Source of the DNA: Phaseolus vulgaris | Taxonomy: Eukaryota; Streptophyta; Magnoliopsida; Fabales; Fabaceae | Assembly (NCBI RefSeq): GCF_000499845.2 | Contig: NC_023754.2 | Location: 26,140,611-26,204,610, forward strand | Reading direction: 5' to 3' | Length of the DNA stretch: 64,000 nt | In this document: positions 45,891 to 59,461 of the stretch, piece after piece | Numbering within the stretch: position 1 is the first letter of the stretch | Layout: the number at the start of each line of letters is the position of its first letter | The notes under the pieces: model-generated | The model's database searches: none | The model's input: only the letters and a program-made list of their open reading frames with translations | Told to the model about the DNA's origin: nothing | Position numbers and translations under genes: made by a program

Positions 45891-48800
45891 AAAATTGACT
45901 TTGGCAGCAGTGGAGTAAATAATGTTTTGTTTCAATTTTCTTTTTCATTTTAAGTTTGCAATGTTAAAAACTATATATTTAACCTTATTTTTTATTTAAA
46001 ATACTCCAGGTCATTTCCTTGTATATTATTGGACATCTTGATTCTGTATTGTCCGAAGAACATCGCAAAGAAATTCTTCGTTATATATACTATCATCAGG
46101 TATACATGTTAATTTTTTTTTATAACATGAGATTATTGTGAACACTAAAAGAAAACTAATTAAACATATTTACTCTTTTTCTTTTTACCACCATTTTGCT
46201 TAATCATAAAAATAGATTTTTTTTACAACACTGAACAATTAATAGAAAATAAAAGTATTTTGGTTTAAAGAACGAAGATGGAGGTTGGGGACTACACATA
46301 GAGAGTCACAGTTGCATGTTTTCTACCACACTTAATTACATATGTATGCGAATTCTCGGAGAAGGGCCAAATGGAGGTCTTAACAATGCTTGTGCTAAAG
46401 GAAGAAAGTGGATACATGAACATGGAAGTGTAACTCACATACCTCAATGGGGAAAATTCTGGCTTTCGGTAAGTTAATTTAAAATTTAAATACATCATAT
46501 AAATGTCTAAATATATTTTTCATCCATGCATTGTAATACGAAATTGATTTTTGTCTACTGATCCAAACTTTAAATTATTCAAATGTTTGTAGTATGAAAA
46601 TGATTAAAATAGATCATTTTGAATATGTAATTAATTCAATTTGAAGTTCCACTTCATCAACCCATTGAAATTAGTTAGAATCAACATCAATTTGCAATCA
46701 AAACAACAACGAATCTCGAAAAGAAAAAAAAATATTTAAAAAAATTAACAATCATTTCATATATACAATAACCTATTTCAATCATTTTCATATTATAAAT
46801 ATTTCGATGGTCTAAAGTTTGAATCAGAAAAAAAACTAATTTCGTATTATAACACAATGACGAAAAACATATTAATCTATATATAAATTATATGCTACTA
46901 ATTTAAATAATTTTATATTTGTAGGTTCTTGGTATAGTTGATTGGTGTGGAAGCAATCCTTTACCACCTGAATTTTGGATGCTTCCTAATTATTTTCCTA
47001 TGCATCCAGGTTGAAATAATTAATTTGATTCTATAAACTGTGAAACAATAAATAATTGAACAAGTGAATATGCAATATTTATTGATGGAACTTATTATAT
47101 CTCATTTTTATTTCAAATGCAGGGAAAATGTGGTGTTTTTGTCGACTAGTATATATGCCTATGTCTTACATATATGGAAAAAAGTTTACGGGTCCAATCA
47201 CACCATTAATTCTAGATTTGAGAGAAGAGCTCTTTAGTGAACCATACAATAAAAATAGTTGGAAGAAAGCACGTCATGAATGTGCAAAGGTAATTAATTG
47301 TACACATATTTTTTAATTTTGAGAAAATATAAAATATAATTTTTAAGAGAAAATTTAAAATTTTATCAAAAAATAATTTTTATTTTTCTACTCTCCTCGC
47401 AATTGGATACAAGATCTAATATGGGATATCACTTTATTTACTGAGCCCCTTTTTACACGTTGGCCATTCAATAAGGTTAGAGAAAAATCACTTCAATTAA
47501 CAATGGAGCATATCCATTATGAAGATGAAAATAGTCGATATATAGACTGTGCGTGTTTGGAAAAGGTGAGCATAGTATTATAACATATATATTTAAAATG
47601 AGAATAATATGAGACAAATGGATAATTAAGTTTATAATATTTTATATAAAAAATATTAACTTGCCATTAATATGTTTGTATTCATCAGTCTTTATGTATG
47701 CTCGCTTGTTGGGTGGAAAATTCAAATGGAGAAACTATTAAGAAGCATCTTGCTAGGATTCCAGATTATTTATGGCTTTCAGAAGATGGAATAACCGTTC
47801 AGGTACACATATTCTCTATTATATGTTTTAGTGATATTCAATAACATGAAATCATAACAACTAACTAATTCACTTGTTTATATAATGTAGGCTTCTGGTA
47901 GTCAAACATGGGATGCAGGTTTCATTGTTCAAGCTCTTCTTGCTACTAACCTAATTGAGGAGTATGGTTCCACACTTACAAAAGCACATGATTTCATTAA
48001 GAAATCTCAGGTCAAAATTAAGAATTTCTCAATAAATATGTGCTACAATCGCAAATTTCTAAACAAATATAAGAATGGAAAACTCTCATCTTATACAATT
48101 TACCTAACCAACTAAATGAACTCGCTAATTAATTGCTAAAATTATTAACAATAATAACCATTGTAATTTTGACAGACTTTAATTAGTGTTAAGTGGATTA
48201 ATGGTGTGGTGGTATTGGTATATATCTATGAAGCAAAAATGGATTTATGATGTATTAGGTTCAAAACAATCCGTCAGGAGATTTTAAGAGAATGTATCGT
48301 CACAATTCGAAAGGGTCATGGCCCTTTACTCACCAGGACCATGGATTGCAAGTTTCCGATTGCACTGCAGAATGTTTGATGGTAACCTTATCACAAACAA
48401 CTTAATTTCTCAATACACTTTATATACAATTTATAAGTTAACTAATTAAGTATTCTACGTTTCAGTGTTGTTTGCTTTTATCAACCATGTCACAGGAGAT
48501 TGTAGGACAAAAAATAGAACCTCAAAACTTATATGATGCAGTCGATTTCTTACTCTCACTTCAGGTTAGTATTATTTAATTCACAGTAACATGCTTTTTA
48601 ATTAATTTATTGTTAGATATTTTTGGCTGGTGTATCAGTGTATTGAAATAATATTAATGAATAAGTTTGTTGTATTTTTATAGATATATTAATAATAATA
48701 ATATCAACTCTGCACACTATATGAATCTTCTTCTGATTTTTTTTATAAAACATATAGGACCAATAATAATTTTTCCTATAAAAAACCTAAGCTAAGTGAC

Positions 48801-50384
48801 AATAGAAAGAGGGCAATCTCCGTTTATATTTTCTTATTATTCGGTAACACATAATCTTACTTCTTTTTAAGGTTTTATTACAAACTTGTTAAAGTATGTA
48901 CTTTCTAACTTTTCTTTTAAGCTTTCCTTCTAATTTTGATCTTTTTACATGAAATTTATATTTTTGCACATGATTTAATTTTGTAGTCTATTCTCTCTAG
49001 CAAATGTTGTGTTCGCTTTTTATTTTGATAATTAAATTAATATTTTTAATTGAAAAAAGTTTACTTTATGTTCAATTTGGTTGTATATGATTTAATTTTT
49101 GGCACAACATCAATTTTGATTACTACAGAGTAAAAATGGAGGTCTAACGGCATGGGAGCCATCACAATCTGAAACATGGTTGGAGGTAAGTGTTACATAA
49201 TATAATGTGTATAAATCCATTAATAAAAGGAAAAACAATTTCTACCAATTGTTAATGAATTAATAGTTTTGGTATTAATTTGTAGTTACTGAATCCGACG
49301 GAAATGTTTTCTGACATAATAATTGAGCACGAATACGTTGAATGTACTGGAGCAGCAATTCAGGCTTTAGTAACGTTCAAAAAAGAGTATCCAAATTACA
49401 AGGAGAAAGATGTAGATAACTTCATTGCCAAAGCAGTGGAATACCTTGAAAATGAACAATCAAGTAATGGTAGTTGGTATGGAAAGTGGGGAATTTGCTA
49501 CATTTACAGTTCTTGTTTTGCACTTCGAGGTTTAAATGCTGCTGGAAAGACTTACACTAATTCTGCTGTCATTCGTAAAACTATCAAATTTCTACTCTCA
49601 ATACAAAATGAGGATGGTGGGTGGGGAGAAAGTTATCTTTCATGTCCAAAGAAGGTCTATAACTAAACCGCTACTATTTATGATTACAATTTTCATTAGC
49701 TTAAATATTATTAATTATAAACATTAATGAATGTCATTGTGCAATGAAGATTTACGTGCCTCTTGAAGGAAATCGATCAAATGTTGCTCAAACAGCTTGG
49801 GCTCTAATGGCTTTAATTCACGGTGGCCAGGTATTCTTTTGTTTGTCAAAAATTATACAATCATTTCCAAATGTTTATTCATTTCCTTATCCAAATTAAG
49901 TGTTATATATGTTATTCTATTTTTCATTTTCTAAATTTTCTATGTAGGCCCATAGGGACGCAATTCCCCTCCACCGTGCAGCAAAGTTATTAATCAATTC
50001 ACAGTTAGAGAGTGGTGATTGGCCTCAAGAGGTACCTCTCGAATTTCAATCATTTCATTTTCATTCCATAATTCTTATTAGGTTCTTATATTCTTAGTGT
50101 TTTTTTTTATGTTGTTAGTAAAATAATTTAATTTTAAAAAATATATATAAAAATAGATTAATTTGATTTGAGATTCAACTCATTATAAATCAAATCTAAT
50201 TCCATCTAATTTGGTTTGGGGGTTTTGTTGTAATTAAATTTGTGTAACTTGTTTATTGTAGGAAGCGACCGGAGCATTCTTGAATAATGGCGTGTTGCAT
50301 TATCCACTCTACAGAAATGCTTTTCCATTATGGGCTTTGGCCCAATATCGCAACGAAGTTTTGTTGCCTTCCACTTCTGCTTAA

Positions 50385-53300
50385 CTTCAAAATGCAGAGA
50401 GCTCTAAAATAAAAGAAGTTGGTGTTTGAGTTCAATAATGATAAGCTTGTTCCTTTTCATGTATTTGTAATTCTGAAACAAACCCTCTCTGTCAGAATTT
50501 GAGTATTATTTTCTTCAATAACACTATTTTGTACTCTTTTTTTTTCTGTTATTATCCCAACAGCTGAAAGGAAATGGCGCCACGCATCCCCAACCCTATC
50601 ACATCTTCACATCCTTCTTCCTCCAACCCCCAATTCTTCGCCCAGACTCCTAATTTCAAATCCCTAGTTTAGTTTATCAAGAGGCAACTTCTCACCACTT
50701 CATAAATCTTTTACAATTGGAGTTCGAGTCAGAGATTCTTACTTTGTAAATCTTCATGAAATGAAACAGTTGGTTAAGATCAGGGAGATTCTAACCAACA
50801 GTTATTATATGTAATCAGAGGTCTACATTGAGTTTCATATCACCTTAGTCTTACCATTAGGATGTAGATGCAATTCTGTGTCACTTTCAATTTTAAATTG
50901 TTTTTGTTATTTGAATAACAGACTTTGTTTCATTTTTTATTGTTCATAATCATGCACTGCCATTGGTCGTCCTAGTGGTTGAGTTTTATTAGAATGGAAT
51001 TCGGTGGTGTTATCAACTAAATGGATTGAATTTTACCCTGCATGTGACTGATAATGAAATCGATAGCAATCTTCTTTTACAAGTTTGTAATAACTTCTTG
51101 AGAGACTAGATTGTTAGCTTTTGGATCATCAAATATATAGCTGTTTTTATATTGCACCATAGTTAAGACTATCAGGTTATTGGCCTGGTCTACAGCCTCG
51201 ACAATTAATGTAGAATATGTTCTAGTCAAATCACTTCATACTGATTTTGTTTCGGTAGAAGAACAGAAGTTCAGTGGATGTAGACCATCATGAAAAAAAT
51301 AGATTAATCCTTACACCCTTCCAATATGTCCATCATCCCTTTAGAAGGAAGAAGGTTAACTACCTTGTAGTATTGAGAAGTACAGTAGTTGTCTTATAGA
51401 ACATATGGAGACTTAGATATGCAACAAAATCACCAAGCCTAGAGCTCAAATGCTAATAGACATTTGTTCATTAAGATATTTCTAAATCTATTACAATCCT
51501 TCTACAAATGGCTGGGAATGTTCTTAACTAGTGTTTTGCTTAAAGATAATATTAGTTGGCAAACCCAAGTTTATTGAGATTGTTATTTGAATTTGGACTT
51601 AGGTTCTAACTCAATCCTTGAAAGTAGCTTATAAAGTTACAATTGTCTCAATCTTATAAATTAATCTAAGTTTTATTTTTTAATGAAAGAAGAGCAAACA
51701 ACTTTTATATTATTAGGCTGTAATTAAGACAATTCCTAAAGACGTCATAATTAAAGTGGTTTTCCAACACTCTCTTCTTGTCCTAGGCTATATCTGCCAT
51801 AGGTATGACAAATGTAGGTGGTTCCCATCCTTAAACTTCAATTAAGGTAGTTTCTTTAGTGAGCTAGGGGTGGACCTCCGCCATGGTGACTTCCCAACAG
51901 TCATCATAATCTACTGTGTGCTCAGAATTAAGAGTTGGCTGATGATATGGATGCTACTTTTTCAAATTCCTTTCTTTTTATGGTCTTCTATTACATCATT
52001 GCTACGATCACACGTCTGTATTTAGTTTAAGTCATCTGACAAGTTTTGGTATTTAACTTGCTGGACTCACAGCAAAATAAACTCAGAACCCTCACCATAG
52101 AGAAATTCTCCAGTGTGGCAAACCCAGAGGACTTTCAACTAGCACAGACTGCAGTGCATAGGTAACATCTTTTTTGTACGTTCCTTTTTTTTCTTTTCAG
52201 TTCTTCTCTCTTCCTTTCTTCTGTGCTCCTTTACTTGTAACTGCTGCTAGAAGCTCCAATGACTAGTAATCCACTAGCCAAGAGGATTTCATTTCAATAC
52301 TGCAACCCATATGCAGGAGAAGAAACTTTTTTTTATTTCCCTTACCCACCATAGCTGACAATTTGACAACACCAAGATTTATGTCGTCAATATTTTCTTG
52401 CAAAGGTTGAGGATCAGATGAGAATTGGGAAATGATTATCACTATTCTTAATATACACTTTAGTCAGATTTATGGACATGACTGTATCATATCACAAAGA
52501 TTGAAGATGTACATTTCTTTGCTAACCGACTCCAGTGAAACAAATTAGTGTCATTATATGTCTTGTTTTCTAGGTAGAAATTTCTAAATTCTGATTTTTG
52601 GTGCACCATACAATCTGTTTCCCCCCTCAATTGCTTGGAATGAGCAGAAGTTTGCCTAACAACACTTAATCTCTGCTTTTTAAATAGTTTTATATAGTGG
52701 AATAATCCCATTAATACCTTTTACAATTTTTTTAAGAATATATATTTCATATACGTGTATATATGTGCATTTTAATAATATTTTGGATAAACATATATAA
52801 TTAAAAGAATATTCAGAAAAATAAAATTCTGATATATATATATATATATATATATTATTCTCAAAATATTTTCTCAAAAGTGTTAATAATATAGTGATCA
52901 ATATAAGTGATAGTTTATATTATGTTTTCAAACCAGTGATGATTTATTCAAATAACAAAATTTATGTCACTTCATTTAAAAGGTATTAAAAAAAAAACTT
53001 GATGATAAATAATTATAATAATAAACCAGCAACAGATTAACATGTTCTGAGTAAACAGATGCTAGATTAGAAACAATGCAATGCATCAGCACTGTTCACA
53101 TCATGATAGAAGAAGTCACAGGAATGAATTTTCTCAATATTGTCTTGTCGTCTTCATACTTTTGAGTGACTCATAGAATTGTTTACTTGATGTCATCTTA
53201 TCAAGAGAAGGAAAGAAAGACAAGTGAATAAAAATAAACAAAATAAAACCGAAAGAATGCGGAGATGGCACGACTGTGTGGGACTTAATGATAAGAACGA

Positions 53301-53690
53301 TAACACTAATCTTCATCACATAGACATCTTTTGGATGAATCTGAACCTTCTGAGAGTGAGTGGCAGAGATGGAAGCTAAGAAAAAATTGCTAATAAAAGT
53401 TTTATCAAAATAGAAAATCAAAAGAAAAGAAAGGTCACAGTTGAGGTGATGAGATAAAATCTTAGAGGAAATTCTCTCTCTGAGAAATGTTGCTGTTTAT
53501 CAAGTGCAAGTGCATATTCAAATTCTACATGTAGCTTTTAGTATTATAAGTCAAGGAAACCCTTTAGTTCTCTGATTTACATCTTCAGAAACATTCTTCA
53601 TATGTCGGCTGAAAATCAAATATAGGAAAAATGGAATAGAGTGTATTCATACACTTTTTTTTAATTACTTAATGTAAGATATTTCTAGTA
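50385..53690. other. Intergenic, no gene recognised
   Basis: An AATAAA signal at 50408 may serve copy 4. The dispersed repeat shared with 18864-19080 lies at about 51868-52166. A (TA)n microsatellite is at about 52833-52855. Short open frames are present but have no recognisable domain and no homologue in the window. Confidence 0.5.
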
Positions 53691-54107
53691 TTTCGGGATA
53701 AAATGAATTCTAGTTTAGTTTTCTTATACGTGTCTCTTATAATACTTCTTTATGCGATAAGTCATAGATTATTAGATTCCTTTTCTTGTTTTTTTTTCTC
53801 TCTCTTATTTATCTTAAACATACTTAGTGTCTTTCCAAAGCTGCAACGTCCCAATATATTGAACCAAACAGCACAGTTTTTCATCCTATGGTTACTTTAA
53901 TAGAATTGAGCAATCAATAATTTATTCATCATCAACATCATCATCAACCACCACATGATTCTCTTTTCTCTCTCACACACAGCCTCCTCAGACTGAACAC
54001 TTATAGTTGTCACTGATCACCACGACCTCAACTTTTAACATGTCATCGCAGGTTACCTTCACCGTTTCACCATGAACTGAGCCTCAAATTCGGTTCAAAA
54101 CCAAGCC

Positions 54108-54812
54108 ATGTCAGAATCACTTTCACTACTCTTCCTACCTAATGATCTCGTGGTTGAAATTCTCTCTAGACTTCCTGTGAAGTCTCTGTTGCAGTTCAGG
54201 GGTGTGTGCAAGTCATAGATGTCCCTTATTTCTGATCCTTACTTCATGAAAAAGCACCTTCACTTGTCAACTAGAAGCACCCACTTCACCCACCACAGGA
54301 TCATATTGAGTGACACAACAGCGGAGTTTCACCTTAAATCATGTTCTTTGAGTTCCTTATTCAATAGCCCTTCAACAATCTGTGATGACCTTAACTATCC
54401 TGTGAAAAACAAAATTTCTTCATATGGAATTGTTGGATCTTGTAATGGATTGTTATGTTTTGCCATAAAGGGTGATTGTGCGCTTCTTTGGAACCCCTCC
54501 ACAAGGGTCTCCAAGAAATCACCACCTTTGGGTAATAATTGGAGATCAGGGTGTTTCACTGCCTTTGGCCTTGGTTATGATCATGTCACCGAGGATTACA
54601 AGGTGGTGGCTGTGTTTTATGATCCTAATGAGATTTATAGTGAGTGTAAAGTGAAGGTGTATAGCATGGCCACCAATTCTTGGAGGAAGATTCAGGATTT
54701 CCCTTATGGTTTCTCACCCTACCAGAATTCAGGGCACCCACAACTTTCGCTCTCCCCCACCTTCACAACGAGAGTAACACCCTATTTAACTACAACTGAA
54801 TACTCTCTTTAA
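54108..54812 (+). pseudogene. F-box protein gene, nonsense and truncated
   Basis: From ATG 54108 the protein starts with an F-box (LPNDLVVEILSRLPVKSLLQ, FRGVCKS). Codon 37 is TAG (54216-54218), where the family has Trp in the CKSW motif. The frame then continues (SLISDPYFMKKHL) into the associated interaction domain typical of plant F-box/kelch-type proteins (GSCNGLLCF, LLWNPSTR, FGLGYDHVTEDYKVVAVF, VYSMATNSWRKIQDF). It ends early at 54812 after sequence that no longer looks like the family, well short of the usual 350-400 residues. F-box proteins recruit substrates to SCF ubiquitin ligases; this copy should not. Confidence 0.88.
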
Positions 54813-56040
54813 CAGTAACACCTTGAGAAACAAACACAACCTTACTACTTTTATATAACACAATCTTTTAAATGTCTAATGAGTCACTCAAGTGTCTAAT
54901 CAACTTCTACTCAAACAAGAAAGAACATCACATAAGATATAGATTATAGTTTAAGTGAGAAAGAGTATATAATAAATTTTCAAACACTTTACGGACATTG
55001 AAGTTAACATTTCTCTCTTATATACCTTGAGTATTATTTTTTCATTTGAGTAAGAGAAGTCATGACAATTCTCTCACATTTAAAGTATAATGCTTACTCA
55101 AACATTTATAATGATAGTTTAAGAAAGACGTTCACTTGAGGAGAAAAAGTAAATAAGTATTATTTTTTCTAAAAATGAATGTAGTGACATTTCAATATGC
55201 AATACATATGTTTTAGTAAATTTAAATAAACCATTTTATAAAATTTATATTATATAATTAATATAGAGTGATTTAGATGAGAAGTGATTGTACTATAATA
55301 ATTGAACATAAATAAAAAGAAATTAAAAAATATTGAATAAATTGAATTGTAAATTAAAAATATAGATATGTTGATTAAGAAGTGACATATAATTCACATA
55401 ATAATCTAATTTAATTATGATTATGATAATGAGTATTAAATTATTATTCAAACGAGATATTTTGGTTTATAAATGATATATATTAAAATATAAAAAATTG
55501 AAGGTTAGTGTATTAGGTTCTGCTAATCAAATTTAATAAACTATCCTAATTTTATTAAATTTTTAGTGATGAGTCAATAGTTTTTTTATAAGAATCACGG
55601 ATTGTTTTGTGAATAAGGTTGTTCCGTGCATGTTGAGATAAAGTTGGGCGGATTTAGATGGATTTTGAGAGGTTATTCCGTATATATTTTATTTTTTTTA
55701 AATGTTTGTTGAGATAAAGTTGGGCGGATTTAGATGGATTTTGAGTAGTTTTCTTTCTTGATTTAATCTTTAGAGAATAACGAAGTTTCATCTAACAAAA
55801 TATTTTGACGTTCAAGTCAGTAAAAATAATAAATTTTGTGTATATTATATAGTCAATATAGTGTTAAAATTTAAGTTGAGAGTACTCCTTGTGACTAATC
55901 ATCTATTTATAAACATTTATGAGTCTGGATTTTTGACACGGATTTTGATGTGGCATATTCGAGTATCATTTCATAAGATCTAAATATCATGTATATAAAT
56001 AGGAGTATTCTATACAAAGAATTTATATAATATAACAATG
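54813..56040. other. Intergenic, no gene; short direct repeat
   Basis: AT-rich and non-coding. A 39-bp block beginning TGTTGAGATAAAGTTGGGCG occurs at 55631 and again at 55707, an offset of 76 bp. Confidence 0.55.
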
Positions 56041-58065
56041 GATATTGAGCAAGTAAATTAGAGCATTTATGTAATATAATAAAGAATATTGAGCAAGTAA
56101 ATTAGAGTATTTATGTAATATAATTAGAGACATTATGTAAGGAAAATTACGTTAATTGTGCATTTAAAAGATTGATTCTCACAATATTTATTAAATTAAT
56201 ATAATTACACTATGTTGGAGTCTATAATAATAGTTCCAGAAATTATAGTGATCTTGATCTCAAAATCCAGGATCGTACAGTTGTCTTATTGAACTTTTGT
56301 TAAGTTGAAAAATATGCATGATGATATTATTTCCTTAAACTTTATTGAGATAGGATTTTGTGGAAGTATGAATTCTCATGGTAGAGGTATAGATAGTTGT
56401 GTATATGATGAAAGTACAAGATAATATTGATAATATAATATATTTAGGTTAACGAAATTGAATTTTGGATAGTATATAAACATTGTTAATATAGGTAAAC
56501 AATTCTAGAGAATTATATGCATTAATAATATAATAATAAAATACTGTAAATGTAAAAGTCCAATTGAATCTAAAGCTAAATAAGTGAGTACTATAAATAG
56601 GGGATCAACTCAAGAGGTAATAGTGAATTTTATCTGATAATTAACTAGAATCGATTCTGACTTTATTATCGGAATCCCTTGCATCACACTCGCTTGAGAA
56701 CTGACCCTGAGACCAGAAGTCGAGAGTCCAAGTTGACCAAATCCAATCAGTCAGAGTCCACATCCTACATCCAAAAATCAGCCCAAATCCAAACCAAACC
56801 GAAAGCACAAGCCTAAATCAATAGACCATTAAGCTGAAAAGTCAAGAGAAGAAAAAGTTGATTGTTTCTATACCTTAAAAACAATAAAATATATGTAGTT
56901 GAGTCTTTAAAATACTAGTAGGAGTTTGTTTAAAGTTATATTTATGGTATATTAATTATTTCTAAATTACCAATAAATATAATTTTATTTATTAAAATAT
57001 TTTAAAAATTAAAATTTTAAATATATATTTAGATAATTTTGTTTTAAATCAATATTAAAATATTTATATATGAGTTAAATTAATTTAATTCTAAATTGGA
57101 TAGCTAAAAAATTTATTTTATTTATTTTCTCTTCTATAAGTCTAAAAAAAACTAGTCCAAACAAACCGAGAACTCCGTTTATAGAAAAAAATATATTTTT
57201 AATCCTTTTTCAGCAAACCTTTAATAACAAAAACAAAAGAATACTTTTATATCCAAAAAGGTAAAAACATTAATTTAATTAACCATTATAATAATATATT
57301 AATATTTTAAATTAAAAAATAAAATCAATAAAATTAAAATATTACTTTATTAAATCATTTGATAGATGTAATTATTATTTGGAGTTTGAAAATATCATTA
57401 TTCAAATAACCTCTTATTGAACTTCAAGTTAGGAGTAACAATGTGGGCTGGTCCGCTCTGCATAGGTCTGTTCTGTGTTTAGTCTGTTCCGTGGACTCAT
57501 TTCTTTGGTCCGCCCCGCATAAGAAGTAACATGTAGGTCTGCGAGCCAGTCTTTATAAATTTACTTTTTTTAAAATAAATTTTTATTAATTATAAAAAAA
57601 AAATTATTCCTACTACTTGAAAGATTAAAATTTTTTGTGTTTAAAATATAAATTCAAGTATGAGGTTTGTTATAAGGTGTGATTAAAAATAATTAAAGTT
57701 TTGATTTGCATATCTATTTTTTCTGATGTATGTATGTAAATGTATAAAAGTATCTTATCAAAATTTTGCTACAAAATATTTTAATGAAGATGACTAGTTT
57801 TTTAACTACCCTATTAAAATCTCTTCTTTATATTATTTTTTTATTAACAAATTTTAAATATAAGATTTTACTTAAAACTAAATTCATTTTCATTTTTAAA
57901 TCTTTTATATGATTAAAATAAAACAATTTTTTTAATACATTAAATTTAATTTTTTAAATAAAATTAAATAAATATTACAGTACAATAATAAATTTAATGT
58001 ATGATTTTTTTATTAAAAAAATTAAATAATTATTTTTTTATTTATAGAGTAATCCATCCACTCCC

Positions 58066-58812
58066 CTTAGGCTGTGTTTGTTTAAAAGCGGTGAAAGGTA
58101 AAGAAACACTATTTACAGTGAAATGAAGATGAATCCACGTAATAAAAATGAAAAAAAGCATGCAAATCGAAAAAAAATTTAAAAACTTTCTTCGCAAATA
58201 TGCGAAGAAAGTTGTATATTTAACTTTAATTTACTCTTTTATCCTTTTTATTTTAAACTTAAATTATTTTAATTTTTATTTAAAATATAATTAAAATTGA
58301 AATATAAAAAATATAATCAAAATTATAAAAAAATAATTATTATAAAAACATAATTAACCATATTATATATAATTAATTATAAATATAAATAATAATAATA
58401 AAAGTAAATATATTTTTTAATAATTAAAAAATAAATTTATATAATAATTATATTAATTAAAAAAAGGAAAGATAAAATAATGAAAAATAAATTTTTATCA
58501 AATATTTATAATTATAAATATTTAAATAATATTTTAATTAAAAATAATTATAATTTATAAATAAATATATCAAATTAATTTTTAACCATTTTTAAATATA
58601 AGGATAAATATGTAAACTTACATTTTTATCAATTAAAAATATATAATTTCTCTCACATCTATCACATCATTCACAAACTTTTATAAACTTTTCCCCACAC
58701 TTTCCACTCTATTTACCTTAATCCAAACACCCTAACTTTATTTACATTTTCCCTTCAAATCATCTCAAATCCACTCTCTCTTTTCCACTCTTTAATCCAA
58801 ACAAAGCATTAG
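58066..58812. mobile_element. MITE-like AT-rich element
   Basis: The left tip GGCTGTGTTTGTTTAAA and right tip TTTAATCCAAACAAAGCATT form an imperfect inverted repeat. It interrupts block B where block A has none at the same place (block A joins near 21340). A relative lies at 18240-18857. No target duplication was confirmed. Confidence 0.55.
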
Positions 58813-59069
58813 TGTTTTCCTAGACAAACTGCGAATTATGCGACCAAAACCGTTTAGCGGATTAGATTAGGAAACTACTCTGAGTTTCTGGTTATGGGTC
58901 GCTGACGAGCCCGTGTCCTGCAACCGTAGTGTCCATTACAAATCATTAAAGTGATGTGTACGGAGGATGAGCAGCATCACTCAGCTTAATAACTCCTATG
59001 AATAGACACATATCTTCCTATAAAAAAAATTGGAAAATTATGCCTTTTCTAACTCTATTGTTGTCATCA

Positions 59070-59330
59070 TTAAGTCATTTAGTTGAGAGTTGTTTGGAGT
59101 TAGTGGAGTGAACCCCATAAATACAGAGACATATATTTTGTTAACTTCAAAACATTGGGAGCGAACACTTGAAGATCTGTAGTCAGGTTCTTTTTTGCTA
59201 CTTCCTTTTTATTACTTATGTTTTGTCCAATGCACAGCAACAGAAACAGTGTGGCCAAATCTTTTCAAATGCTGTAATCTAAGTATCACTTTCTCCTTCA
59301 CTCACACTCACTTCCACACATCTTATTTAG
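59070..59330 (+). promoter_or_regulatory. Promoter and leader block of OSC copy 5
   Basis: CATAAATAC near 59116-59124 is followed by AGAGACATATAT and a leader with GAACACTTGAAGATCTG. Like copy 3 it lacks GTACACGTCCCAG and has the GATGTGTACGGAGGATGAGC block upstream (about 58952). Confidence 0.55.
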
Positions 59331-59461
59331 CAAGGTTGAAAGGATAAGAAGAAAAAGAATAGAAAGAGAAGAATGATTTATTGCTGGGTTATATAGTACA
59401 CAATAAATGAGGCTTAAAGTGTGTGTATATTTATGATGCAGGAGCAAGTAAGGTGAAGAAA

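Larger units (their letters stand above)
43914..50384 (+). pseudogene. Oxidosqualene cyclase copy 4, divergent, exon 7 acceptor lost
   Basis: Exons: 43914-44114, 44912-45097, 46010-46099, 46271-46468, 46925-47009, 47123-47289, about 47389-47565, 47689-47802, 47891-48010, 48259-48381, 48466-48564, 49129-49185, 49286-49654, 49750-49830, 49948-50031, 50262-50384. This copy keeps the canonical DCTAE acid motif and has MWCFCR at the product motif. It is clearly more divergent from copies 2, 3 and 5 than they are from each other. Exon 7 lacks its first three codons (EDL in the others) and any AG acceptor; intron 6 is only about 99 bp. Cryptic AGs upstream give a frameshift or an immediate TAA, and retention of the intron also stops. 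Two further codons are missing inside exon 7. A partial second exon 2 precedes the real one. All other exons are open. Probably a young pseudogene, unless a cryptic splice rescues it. Confidence 0.85.
56050..59330. repeat. Upstream segmental duplication block B (before copy 5)
   Basis: Same order of sequences as 19080-21900 before copy 3, including the segment with GACCAGAAGTCGAGAGTCCA, the GC-rich island (about 57430-57555) and the promoter. It differs by small indels and by the 0.75-kb element at 58066-58812. Contains no supported gene. Confidence 0.75.
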
